From the NCBI GenBank assembly GCA_009698575.1, contig WLPX01000009.1, forward strand, positions 1-62,987: a stretch of DNA of 62,987 nucleotides, in the 5' to 3' direction. Source of the DNA: Actinomycetota bacterium. GTDB taxonomy: Bacteria; Actinomycetota; Actinomycetes; S36-B12; UBA5976. The notes beneath the pieces were generated by a model. That model had not been told where the DNA came from, ran no database searches, and saw nothing but the letters and a program-made list of their open reading frames with translations. This document shows, in pieces, positions 53,666-61,715 of this stretch (position 1 is the stretch's first letter; the number at the start of each line of letters is the position of its first letter). Position numbers and translations under genes: made by a program.

Positions 53666-55051
53666 ATGTCAAACAATGAAACTTTGTCACTTGAAATTGG
53701 AACATGGGCACAAGGTGTCTCGATTGCCGACGTTCCAAAGCACGTGCAAGATCAGGCGTTACTAAATATTCTTGATGCCGTTGGCATCGCATTTGCATCT
53801 ACTCACTATGAGTTTGCCACTCGCAGCATTGCTGCAGCTGTGGCTTTGGGTTCAGGTCCACGCGGTGCAATTGCATGTTCCGAGCGGTTCACAGTTCGGG
53901 ACCAGGCAATGCTTAACGGCATCTTGATTCATGGTCTAGATTTTGACGACACTCACGTTCCTGGTGTAATTCACGCAACAGCAAGTGCGCTTCCAACTGC
54001 TATCGCTATCGCGGATGATCGGGAACTCAGCGGCAATGATCTAGTGCTTGGATTCTTAATTGCATTAGAGATTGGCGCCCGAGTCGGTACTGCCGCTAAT
54101 GGTGGCTTCCATGCCCAAGGTTTCCATCCAACGGGTCTAGCAGGTGCCTTTGGTGCAGCAGCTGCAGCGGCCAAGATGATCGGTCTAGATGCCCATGGGA
54201 TTGCCAGTGCCCAAGGAATTGTTGGCTCTTTAGCGTCGGGTTCAATGGAATTCCTAGAAACTGGTGCTTGGACTAAGCGCCTGCATCCAGGCTGGGCTGC
54301 GGTCTCAGGTATTACTGCCGCAGAACTAGCCAAAGCTAAGTTCGAAGCACCACTTGCAATTTACGAAGGTCGCTTTGGACTTTATGCATCCCACACCCCA
54401 GCTGGTCATGATCTGAAGATGGACGCCGTGACCGCAGATTTAGGAACGGCTTGGGAATTGTTGCGGGTAGCAATTAAGCCTTACGCAGCCTGTCACTTCA
54501 CCCATGCATGCATCGACATAGCAATCGAGCTTGCAACTGAAAACAACCTGACGTCTGCAGATATCGAATCAGTCACCACTATTGTTCCGGCCCAAGTTGT
54601 GCCAGTTGTTTGTGAACCAGCTTTAGCGAAACTCACACCTCGAAGTGATTACGATGCGAAGTTCTCCTTGCCATTCATCGTGGCAACTGCGATTACCAAG
54701 CGTCGCTTTACCTTGGCTGATTTAGCTGATGACTGCCTAGTTGATCCAGAGCTCTTAGAGTTAGCTGCGAAAGTTTCCTACCAAAATGATCCAAATCCAA
54801 CATTCCCTAAGTACTTCCACGGTGAAGTTATTATCCAAACTAAGGATGGCCGCACGCTTCGCAAGCGCGAAGACGTTAACCGTGGTGCAGATGAGCGACC
54901 ACTTGCTGCAAGTGAAGTTGAAGCTAAATTCCGAGACAATGTTGCATTAGTTGCTGGATCTGATGTTTCTGATCGAGTACTTAATGCCGTCATGTCATTG
55001 CCAACAACAAAGAATTCTCGAGATTTCGTTGAGGCTTTAAGAATTAAATGA
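53666..55051 (+). CDS. MmgE/PrpD-family protein
   Basis: A 461-residue enzyme of the MmgE/PrpD superfamily, which includes 2-methylcitrate dehydratase, cis-aconitate decarboxylase and iminodisuccinate epimerase. Typical segments are H-G-L-D-F-D-D-T-H (about residue 90), G-F-H-P-T-G-L-A-G-A-F-G-A-A, and K-P-Y-A-A-C-H-F-T-H near 271. The substrate is probably a tricarboxylic or branched dicarboxylic acid. AGGAG precedes the ATG. Its stop overlaps the selD start. No methylcitrate synthase or lyase is nearby, so a propionate pathway is not supported. Confidence 0.88.
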   Translation: MSNNETLSLEIGTWAQGVSIADVPKHVQDQALLNILDAVGIAFASTHYEFATRSIAAAVALGSGPRGAIACSERFTVRDQAMLNGILIHGLDFDDTHVPGVIHATASALPTAIAIADDRELSGNDLVLGFLIALEIGARVGTAANGGFHAQGFHPTGLAGAFGAAAAAAKMIGLDAHGIASAQGIVGSLASGSMEFLETGAWTKRLHPGWAAVSGITAAELAKAKFEAPLAIYEGRFGLYASHTPAGHDLKMDAVTADLGTAWELLRVAIKPYAACHFTHACIDIAIELATENNLTSADIESVTTIVPAQVVPVVCEPALAKLTPRSDYDAKFSLPFIVATAITKRRFTLADLADDCLVDPELLELAAKVSYQNDPNPTFPKYFHGEVIIQTKDGRTLRKREDVNRGADERPLAASEVEAKFRDNVALVAGSDVSDRVLNAVMSLPTTKNSRDFVEALRIK

Positions 55052-56067
55052 CACTTGATGTAACAGGTTTAAGTCTTAGAGATTTAACTTCATGTGGTGG
55101 ATGCGCTGCTAAGGCAGATGCATCGCTACTGAGGACGCTTCGTTCTGCAGCATACGACCAACAAGGTAACGACACTCTTGTTGGTCTGGCTGCTCCTGAC
55201 GATGCGGCTGTTACTGCGATCAACGAAACCACTTCATTAATAACTACAGTTGACTTTTTCCCACCAGTTGTTAGCAATCCCTTTGAGTACGGCTATGTCA
55301 GCGCCTTGAATTCACTATCTGACATCTACGCCATGGGTGGCTTAGCAAAGACTGCATTGTTAATTTGCGGATTTCCTGAAGTGCTAGCAGATTCAGAAAT
55401 TGCTGCTTGCGTGTCCGGTGCAGCCCTTGCCTGCAAGGAATCGGGAGTGGAAATCCTCGGAGGTCACACTGTGCGAATTGCTGAACCAATTTTTGGGCTA
55501 GCTGCCACTGGATATGTTCACCCGAATGCAATTTGGCGTAAATCGGGAATGCATGATGGTGACTTGTTGATGCTTTCTAAGCCACTAGGTGTTGGCGTAT
55601 TACTATCCACTCGCCAATCAAGTGACGAGGCGATTGCGCTCGAGCAAATGAAAATTTCTAACCTACGTGCGCGCAATGCGCTAGCTGACTTGGGGCAAGC
55701 CGTTCACGCTGTTACTGATGTAACTGGGTTTGGGTTAATCGGTCACCTCAGCGAAATGCTCGGGAACAGTGCCTTGGATGCGCACATTCAGCTACCTACT
55801 CAGGCTGTACTACCGAAAGCACTCGAACTTTTCGAAGCTGGAAAAAGAACTTCGGCGGATATTCGTAACCGAACTGCCTTAAATCGGGATGTCTTGGGAT
55901 TGACTGAAAGCGGCTTCCAAGCAGCGATGTTTGACCCACAGACTAATGGTGGGCTCTTAGCAAGCATTGACCCATCGTTTGAAATTGAACTAGTGGAACG
56001 CGGGTTTATCACGATAGGTAAAGTTGTAACTGGCTCGGGGAAAATCGAAATCTTAAGTCACCAATAA
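55048..56067 (+). CDS. selD: Selenophosphate synthetase
   Basis: A 339-residue protein of the SelD family, which makes selenophosphate from selenide and ATP. The N-terminal active site C-G-G-C-A-A-K keeps the cysteine and lysine at the spacing of E. coli C17 and K20, although the usual G-C-G-C-K is changed. V-D-F-F-P-P, Y-A-M-G-G, V-T-D-V-T-G-F-G-L-I-G-H and D-P-Q-T-N-G-G-L-L are all present. The gene is embedded between MmgE/PrpD and a CoA transferase. No selA, selB, tRNA-Sec or selenouridine synthase is in the window, so the fate of the selenophosphate is unknown. Confidence 0.92.
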   Translation: MTLDVTGLSLRDLTSCGGCAAKADASLLRTLRSAAYDQQGNDTLVGLAAPDDAAVTAINETTSLITTVDFFPPVVSNPFEYGYVSALNSLSDIYAMGGLAKTALLICGFPEVLADSEIAACVSGAALACKESGVEILGGHTVRIAEPIFGLAATGYVHPNAIWRKSGMHDGDLLMLSKPLGVGVLLSTRQSSDEAIALEQMKISNLRARNALADLGQAVHAVTDVTGFGLIGHLSEMLGNSALDAHIQLPTQAVLPKALELFEAGKRTSADIRNRTALNRDVLGLTESGFQAAMFDPQTNGGLLASIDPSFEIELVERGFITIGKVVTGSGKIEILSHQ

Positions 56068-56085
56068 TAAGCAAAAGGATAAAAA

Positions 56086-57291
56086 ATGCCACGTCCCCTT
56101 GAAGGAATCACAGTTCTCTCGCTTGAGCAATTTGGAGCGGGGCCATTTGGCACTGTGCATTTGGCCGATCTTGGAGCGCGCATAATCAAGATTGAAGATC
56201 CAGGTTCTGGTGGAGATGTGGGTAGGTACGTACCGCCGTATGCACACGAAGAAGACTCATTATTTTTTGAAGCCTTTAATCGCAATAAAGAGTCAATTTC
56301 GCTAGATCTTTCCAGCCCTACAGGCCGGGCAACTTTTGAGGACTTGGTCAAGCAAAGTGATGCTGTGTATTCAAATTTACGTGGTGACGTTCCTGCAAAA
56401 CTTAAAATTACTTATGACGATCTAAAGCACATAAATCCAGCAATAGTATGTTGCTCGCTCAGTGGATTTGGCATGAGCGGTCCTCGTTCCAAAGAGCCAG
56501 GCTATGACTACATGCTGCAAGGCTTAGCTGGCTGGATGTCACTCACCGGAGAACCTGATGGTCCTCCGACAAAGAGCGGACTGTCATTGGTGGACTTCTC
56601 AGGTGGTTTCGTTGCCGCGCTGGCACTAGTTAGCGGAATCCATGCCGCCAGGCGTGATGGCATTGGCATGGACTGCGATGTATCGCTGTATGACACTGCG
56701 CTTTCCATGACTAGTTATATCGGTGCTTGGCACTTATCGGGTGGGCATGAGCCAATTCGGCATTCACATTCCGCTCACCCATCGCTAGTTCCATTCCAGG
56801 TGTTCCAGACTAAGGATTACTGGATTGTTATTGGCTGTGCCAAAGAAAAGTTCTATGAGCGCCTGTGTGAAGTTATTGATCGCCCAGACCTTGCTACTAA
56901 TCCAGATTTTGCTAACTTCGCTGTTCGTTACGAAAATCGCGATGCCTTAGTTTCACAACTCGAGGAAATCTTTAAGACTCGAACCACTGAAGCTTGGCTA
57001 TCGGTTTTGATTCCAGCTGGCGTACCTAGTGCCCCAGTGAACACAATCGAACAGGCCTTTAAGGAAGAGCACACCATCGCTCGCGAGATGATTGCGCATA
57101 GCGAGCATGAGTATTTTGGCAAGCTGCGCACCCCCGCATCGCCAGTAAACGTTGGACCAAAGCGTCAGACTTACCAGCGAGCTCCAAAACGAGGCGAGCA
57201 CACCATCTCTGTACTCAAGGAACTTCTAAATCTAAGCGATGAACAAATCAGTGCCCTTGAGGCCACCGGTGCATTTGGCGAAGCCAAGTGA
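56086..57291 (+). CDS. Family III CoA transferase (CaiB/BaiF)
   Basis: A 401-residue CoA transferase. The catalytic aspartate is D170 in S-L-V-D-F-S-G-G, matching Asp169 of formyl-CoA transferase. The N terminus P-L-E-G-I-T-V-L-S-L-E-Q-F-G-A-G-P is classic for the family, as are I-K-I-E-D-P-G and P-G-Y-D-Y-M-L-Q-G. It should activate a carboxylic acid with CoA. AAAGGA precedes the ATG. Its TGA overlaps the GTG of the methyltransferase gene. Together with the acyl-CoA dehydrogenase-like and MmgE/PrpD proteins it points to conversion of a branched or hydroxylated organic acid. Confidence 0.92.
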   Translation: MPRPLEGITVLSLEQFGAGPFGTVHLADLGARIIKIEDPGSGGDVGRYVPPYAHEEDSLFFEAFNRNKESISLDLSSPTGRATFEDLVKQSDAVYSNLRGDVPAKLKITYDDLKHINPAIVCCSLSGFGMSGPRSKEPGYDYMLQGLAGWMSLTGEPDGPPTKSGLSLVDFSGGFVAALALVSGIHAARRDGIGMDCDVSLYDTALSMTSYIGAWHLSGGHEPIRHSHSAHPSLVPFQVFQTKDYWIVIGCAKEKFYERLCEVIDRPDLATNPDFANFAVRYENRDALVSQLEEIFKTRTTEAWLSVLIPAGVPSAPVNTIEQAFKEEHTIAREMIAHSEHEYFGKLRTPASPVNVGPKRQTYQRAPKRGEHTISVLKELLNLSDEQISALEATGAFGEAK

Positions 57292-58004
57292 AAGCTTGGG
57301 ATGGCGTCGCTTATGACGCTTTGCCACTTCCCCACGAACAATGGGGTAAGCGCACGATTGAAGCACTAAAACTCCAACCAACTGAAACGTTACTTGATGC
57401 AGGTTGTGGCACTGGGCGTGATGCGCAATTAGCACTAGCGCAACTTCCAAATGGCAACTTGGTTTGCGTTGATCAAAGCACCACCATGCTTGATCAATGC
57501 CGAACCAGATTTGGTGATGATTCCCGCGTGCAAATCCTGGAAGGCGATTTAGATCACGTGCTTCCAGTTGAGCCAGCAAGTATCGATGCGATCATGTCGG
57601 TGGCCGCTCTTCACTGGCTAACTGATCACAACAATGTTTGGCAACATTTCTACAATGCTTTAAAGCCTGGTGGCCGAATTGCAACTGATTGTGGCGGCTT
57701 TGGAAATCTAGCAAAGACTTTGGCTCTAGTGCCACAAATAGATGAAGCAATTAGATTTCCAGATTGGTACTACGCAAATGTTGCAGACACTGAAGGCTTA
57801 CTCAAAAAAGCTGGATTTGTTGACATAGAAGTAAGCCTGCGCCCCCATCCAACGCCACTTCCGGATAAAGAAACGCTGGCAACTTATTTAAAAACCTTGG
57901 TTTTCCGTGACTGGAATGACGATCAGATTTCTAAAATGTCAGATCTACTAACAGACAACACTCTTGATTACGTACGCCTTGAAGTACGGGCCAGCAAGGC
58001 TTAA
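57288..58004 (+). CDS. SAM-dependent methyltransferase (Tam-like class I)
   Basis: A 238-residue class I methyltransferase. The SAM motif is L-L-D-A-G-C-G-T-G-R-D-A (about 36-47), with V-C-V-D-Q-S and a later A-A-L-H-W-L-T-D-H. The A-L-H-W motif and overall layout resemble trans-aconitate 2-methyltransferase and related carboxyl O-methyltransferases. GTG start, overlapping the CoA transferase by 4 bases. In an operon with an MmgE/PrpD protein a tricarboxylate substrate is imaginable but unproven. Confidence 0.83.
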   Translation: MKAWDGVAYDALPLPHEQWGKRTIEALKLQPTETLLDAGCGTGRDAQLALAQLPNGNLVCVDQSTTMLDQCRTRFGDDSRVQILEGDLDHVLPVEPASIDAIMSVAALHWLTDHNNVWQHFYNALKPGGRIATDCGGFGNLAKTLALVPQIDEAIRFPDWYYANVADTEGLLKKAGFVDIEVSLRPHPTPLPDKETLATYLKTLVFRDWNDDQISKMSDLLTDNTLDYVRLEVRASKA

Positions 58005-58013
58005 GTGACATAA

Positions 58014-59390
58014 GTGATCGAAAGTGAGTTGCGGATAAGTGTTTTGTCTAGACGGGCACCAATTGGCCCAAATCCTGCCTCAGAGCCAGCAATTGAGCAT
58101 GTTGGTGGCTTAACTAGGGTTTTACCGGAACTCGCTGAGTTCGCTCACATTGACTGGACTACATTCACTACTCAAAGCCAATTGGGTTTACCAAAGCACT
58201 ACTCGTATTCAAAAATTTCTAGCCAAGCTTTCCAGAACAACATAAACATCTTCTTGACTGAAGTAGATAGCCGTGATTTAAATCAAAGTGATTGGTTTTG
58301 CACGCATTTCATATGGCCACTGCTACACGATTTATCTATCCCCGAGTTTGACGCCATTGAATTAGATCTAAACTTTGAATCGATTAAAAGTATTTGCCAG
58401 GCGATAGCAAACAAATGTGTTGATGTAACCAACGATGGCTATTTAGTAAATGACTTTCAACTTTCACAGGTTCCAATTGCTCTCAAGGATCTGGAACCAC
58501 AAAAGCCAGTTTCGTTCTTTTTACATACCCCGTGGCCAAAAACAAAGCCAAGTAGCAACTTTGCCCTAAAGATTCTGAAGTTCTTAGCAACTGGCATGAC
58601 GGCTGCAGATTTCATTGAATTTCAAACTCAAAAAGATTTGCAGGCATTTGAAAGTTTTGTACGTGAGCACCTACCGACTGCAGAAATTGATGCAAAACTC
58701 AGAGTCAATCCAGTATCAGTTAATGTCCAGAATTTGCAGGGGCAATCACGGAATTTCTCGCGTCCACTAGATCTTGCCGAAAGTGACATTAGCTACGTGC
58801 ATATTGCGCGCAGTGACCCAATAAAAAACACTTTGGTCGCAATCAAGTCATTCACCGCATTGGCACATAATTTCAAACATTCTCAGCCCCGAAAGTTCTT
58901 GGACTTATTTATAGTGCCATCTCGGCAACAATGGCCCGAGTACCAAGACTTGCTTGCAGACATTATCAAGGGTGTGGCGTCGGGCAACTCACAACTTAGT
59001 TCACTTGGTTACACACCGATTCGACTACACATTGGCAATGACTACAGCCAAGCAAGTCTGGCGCTTACTCGCTATGACTATTTAATTGTTTGCTCTGTGG
59101 CCGATGGTCTAAATCTGGTTGTAAAGGAAGGTGCGATTTTAAACAACAGAAATGGTGTGATCGTAAGCACATCCGAAGTTGGTGCCATGGCTGAACTGGG
59201 GAATTTTTGTGTCGTCGCTGTTGATGCTATGGAATCTGGAGTTACCAAAGCCCTTGTAGCAGCCGCGAAATTAGATAACGAAACACGTAAGAACATGTCA
59301 ATGGGACTAAAGAATCAGATTCAGGAATTTGATGCTAGCTATTGGGCACAATCTGTTACTACAAACTTCAAGATTTTGGAAAAGGTTTAG
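58014..59390 (+). CDS. Divergent GT20 (OtsA-like) glycosyltransferase
   Basis: A 458-residue protein distantly like trehalose-6-phosphate synthase. N-terminal I-S-V-L-S-R-R-A-P with G-G-L-T-R-V-L, central V-N-D-F-Q-L-S-Q-V-P and F-F-L-H-T-P-W-P, and C-terminal D-G-L-N-L-V-V-K-E-G and S-E-V-G-A-M-A-E-L follow OtsA order. OtsA's W-x-H-D-Y-Q-L has become V-N-D-F-Q-L, and much else is changed, so donor and acceptor may differ. It starts with GTG 9 bases after the methyltransferase and ends the nine-gene operon. Its stop is 2 bases from that of the convergent ABC ATPase. Confidence 0.72.
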   Translation: MIESELRISVLSRRAPIGPNPASEPAIEHVGGLTRVLPELAEFAHIDWTTFTTQSQLGLPKHYSYSKISSQAFQNNINIFLTEVDSRDLNQSDWFCTHFIWPLLHDLSIPEFDAIELDLNFESIKSICQAIANKCVDVTNDGYLVNDFQLSQVPIALKDLEPQKPVSFFLHTPWPKTKPSSNFALKILKFLATGMTAADFIEFQTQKDLQAFESFVREHLPTAEIDAKLRVNPVSVNVQNLQGQSRNFSRPLDLAESDISYVHIARSDPIKNTLVAIKSFTALAHNFKHSQPRKFLDLFIVPSRQQWPEYQDLLADIIKGVASGNSQLSSLGYTPIRLHIGNDYSQASLALTRYDYLIVCSVADGLNLVVKEGAILNNRNGVIVSTSEVGAMAELGNFCVVAVDAMESGVTKALVAAAKLDNETRKNMSMGLKNQIQEFDASYWAQSVTTNFKILEKV

Positions 59391-59392
59391 CT

Positions 59393-61636
59393 CTAAGACC
59401 CTTCGGCCTGCAAGCTGACGTCAGTAATTCGTACGCCGTTAACATCAACCAAAGTCTGATCTAAATTAAGAAGTGCATACTTTAGGCGATCGATGTCAGC
59501 AACGTTTCCTTTATTGCGAGTTCGCACATCAAGCTCGACTGTGACTCGTAAATCTTGGGACTGGCCTAATGGAACTCCGGCAGCCTTCGCCATCTTTTCT
59601 GCGACGATCGAGGTGATTTCACCGCGGGCAACCATGGCAGCCAAGCTTGCAGACAATTCGGTCTTCCACTTGTCTGCATCCTTTGGTCCCAAGTAAACCG
59701 GTTCGTTGTAGCCAACGTAGTGCGGGCGCCATACAAAGAACGAAGTTAATTCACCAGTCGGTACCAAGGTGAATTCGCGTTCGACCTTTACTCGGCGCGG
59801 ACCAGGATATGGCATTGGTGTGTTTTGGATTCCAGCACGATGTGGATTCCAACGGTATTCGCGCTTAACAAATCCAACGGTGTGAGGACTCCACACAAAT
59901 GTGGCGTTTTGCTTTTCATACTGAACCGGAGGTGGCGCTGGTGCTGGCCATTCAACTTCAGTCTTGTAACCAATCTTGTGTGGTGACCAGGTGTAGTTAC
60001 GCGTGACATGCAGGTAAGGACCCTTTAGGCCGTTCATGTGAGGACTCCAAACGAATCCTCGCTTGATGCCACCGCCCTTGCGAGTACCCAAGTAACTAAG
60101 TTCAACAATTTTTTCTGGAGTCAATTCGCGACCAGTTAATTCGGCAACCACTTTGCCATCGGCAAAAATCAAAACGCGATTACAAATGTTTGCCAAGTCT
60201 TCATGTTCGGCTGAAGCAACAATCACGCCAGAACCAGCTCGAGCAGCATCAGCAATCTTGCCGAAAATCGCTGCCTTACTTCCCACGTCCACACCTTGGG
60301 TTGGTTCATGTAAAAGCAAAACATCTGGCTTAATTTGAATCCACTTTGCCAGCAACGCTTTTTGCTGATTTCCACCCGAAAGTTTGCGAAGCTCAATTCC
60401 TGGGACTGGTGGCTTAACATCAAAGCGACGAAGTAACTCGCCAACGTCTTTCTTCAGCTTGTTGCGACGCAGACGGCCGGCTGTGAAGTACTTACCAAGA
60501 ACTGGCATACCCACGTTGTCAGTAAGGGTGGCAAGTAAAACACCGCTGGCTCCAGTTCTGTCGCCTGGCAGCAGGGCAACACCTTCATTGACGGCCTTAC
60601 GCGGGGTCAATTCTTCTTTTTCAAACTTCTTGTTCTTGATCGTTATAGTTCCATCACTATGTTCCAGGGCGCCAAATAGCGCATATGGAACTTGGTCATG
60701 CCCTGCGCCCATGAGCCCTGTCATACCGAGCACTTCACCGCGTCGAAGTTTGATGTTTAGCTTTGGAATCGAGCCAGCTGCCATGTTCTTGGTTTGCAGC
60801 ACAATCTCTTTAGAAGGTGATGGAATGTGATCGGGGTAGAACGCATTCATTGATTGGCCCAGAATCATGGCTACTAAATCTGATTCTTTGGTTTCCCGAG
60901 TATTTACGGTGGCAACTTTTCGACCATCGCGCAGTACTGAAATTCGGTCGGTTAAGTTAAGAATTTCATCGGTACGGTGACTGATGAAAACCACACCAGT
61001 TCCCTGTCGAGTCACTTTCTTTACAGCGTCAAATAGTTTGTCTACAGATTCACTTGGTAGGTAGGCAGTAGGTTCGTCCAGAACTAATACGTGACCTTCT
61101 GGATTAGTAGCAATTTCACGAATTGCGCGAGCAATCGCAACGATCGCACGGTCCACTGGTGGTAACGCACCAACTGGTGTTAGTGGATCCCACTTCAAAC
61201 CAAATTGCGAAAGCTGATAGGCAACGGAACTTTTTTCATCAGCCCATGGAATCTTGGAAAGGCCTCGGCGACGCCAAGTGCCCAGACGCAAGTTTTCCAA
61301 AATACTAAATGCCGGGACTAGACCCAAGTCTTGGTGAACGAACACCATTCCAAGTTGGGCAGCATCGCTGCCGCGAAGTGGAAGTTCAACATCTTCCCCG
61401 CGTAGCTTTAACTTTGTGCCGCGGTCTGGCTCATGAAAACCACTTAAAACTTTAATAAGTGTGGATTTACCAGATCCGTTACGGCCAACTAAGCCATGGA
61501 TCTCACCTGGGCGAACATCGAAATCTACCCCAGATAGCGCTTTGGTAGGTCCAAAAGTCTTGGACAGATTAGTGAACTCAAGGACTGGGCTAATGCCACT
61601 GTCTTCGGTCACGTTAATCTCCTGCGAAATTGTCAT
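59393..61636 (-). CDS. Sugar-type (RbsA-like) ABC transporter ATPase with W-x-P-H repeat tail
   Basis: A 747-residue protein. Residues 20-265 and 270-515 are two nucleotide-binding domains, as in RbsA/MglA. NBD1 has a canonical Walker A (G-R-N-G-S-G-K-S-T, 51-59) and Walker B (L-V-L-D-E-P) but a degenerate signature. NBD2 has a good signature (L-S-G-G-N-Q-Q-K, 419-426), but Walker A is lost (T-G-L-M-G-A-G-H) and Walker B has histidine for aspartate (H443-E-P-T). One composite ATP site should remain. After residue 525 comes a 220-residue extension with five [FY]-x-W-x-P-H-x-x-G motifs, unknown in ordinary RbsA proteins. Part of an importer with the genes at 61716 and 62895. Confidence 0.88.
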   Translation of the reverse strand: MTISQEINVTEDSGISPVLEFTNLSKTFGPTKALSGVDFDVRPGEIHGLVGRNGSGKSTLIKVLSGFHEPDRGTKLKLRGEDVELPLRGSDAAQLGMVFVHQDLGLVPAFSILENLRLGTWRRRGLSKIPWADEKSSVAYQLSQFGLKWDPLTPVGALPPVDRAIVAIARAIREIATNPEGHVLVLDEPTAYLPSESVDKLFDAVKKVTRQGTGVVFISHRTDEILNLTDRISVLRDGRKVATVNTRETKESDLVAMILGQSMNAFYPDHIPSPSKEIVLQTKNMAAGSIPKLNIKLRRGEVLGMTGLMGAGHDQVPYALFGALEHSDGTITIKNKKFEKEELTPRKAVNEGVALLPGDRTGASGVLLATLTDNVGMPVLGKYFTAGRLRRNKLKKDVGELLRRFDVKPPVPGIELRKLSGGNQQKALLAKWIQIKPDVLLLHEPTQGVDVGSKAAIFGKIADAARAGSGVIVASAEHEDLANICNRVLIFADGKVVAELTGRELTPEKIVELSYLGTRKGGGIKRGFVWSPHMNGLKGPYLHVTRNYTWSPHKIGYKTEVEWPAPAPPPVQYEKQNATFVWSPHTVGFVKREYRWNPHRAGIQNTPMPYPGPRRVKVEREFTLVPTGELTSFFVWRPHYVGYNEPVYLGPKDADKWKTELSASLAAMVARGEITSIVAEKMAKAAGVPLGQSQDLRVTVELDVRTRNKGNVADIDRLKYALLNLDQTLVDVNGVRITDVSLQAEGS
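59720..60049 (-). repeat. Five W-x-P-H protein repeats encoded in the ABC ATPase tail
   Basis: The motif [FY]-x-W-[SNR]-P-H-x-x-G-[hydrophobic] occurs five times, with tryptophans at residues 530, 550, 582, 596 and 636 and histidines three residues after each. Units are F-V-W-S-P-H, Y-T-W-S-P-H, F-V-W-S-P-H, Y-R-W-N-P-H and F-V-W-R-P-H, separated by 14 to 40 residues, with a proline-rich linker (P-A-P-A-P-P-P) between the second and third. About 95 further residues follow the last unit. Confidence 0.85.
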
Positions 61637-61664
61637 ATTGAAAATTGGTCTATCTATAAAGAGT

Positions 61665-61702
61665 GTGACTGGTTGAAGTTATTTCTAACTTCAACCAGTC
61701 AC
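61665..61702. other. Perfect 17-base stem-loop between binding-protein and ATPase genes
   Basis: GTGACTGGTTGAAGTTA and TAACTTCAACCAGTCAC are perfectly complementary and enclose TTTC. The hairpin lies 13 bases after the binding-protein stop and 28 bases before the ATPase start. No T run follows on the minus strand, so it is more likely an mRNA-stabilising or partial-termination element that lets more binding protein than ATPase be made. Confidence 0.7.
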
Positions 61703-61715
61703 AACTACTTAGTTA

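Noticed and set aside
53666..55051. 2-methylcitrate cycle for propionate use
   Set aside because: Only an MmgE/PrpD-family gene is present; methylcitrate synthase and lyase genes are absent from the window.
58014..59390. Ordinary trehalose synthesis (otsA with otsB)
   Set aside because: The protein is too divergent from OtsA, with key segments changed, and there is no trehalose-phosphatase gene next to it.
59720..60049. CRISPR or DNA tandem repeat
   Set aside because: The repetition is at protein level, with variable spacing and codon use; the DNA is not a regular array.
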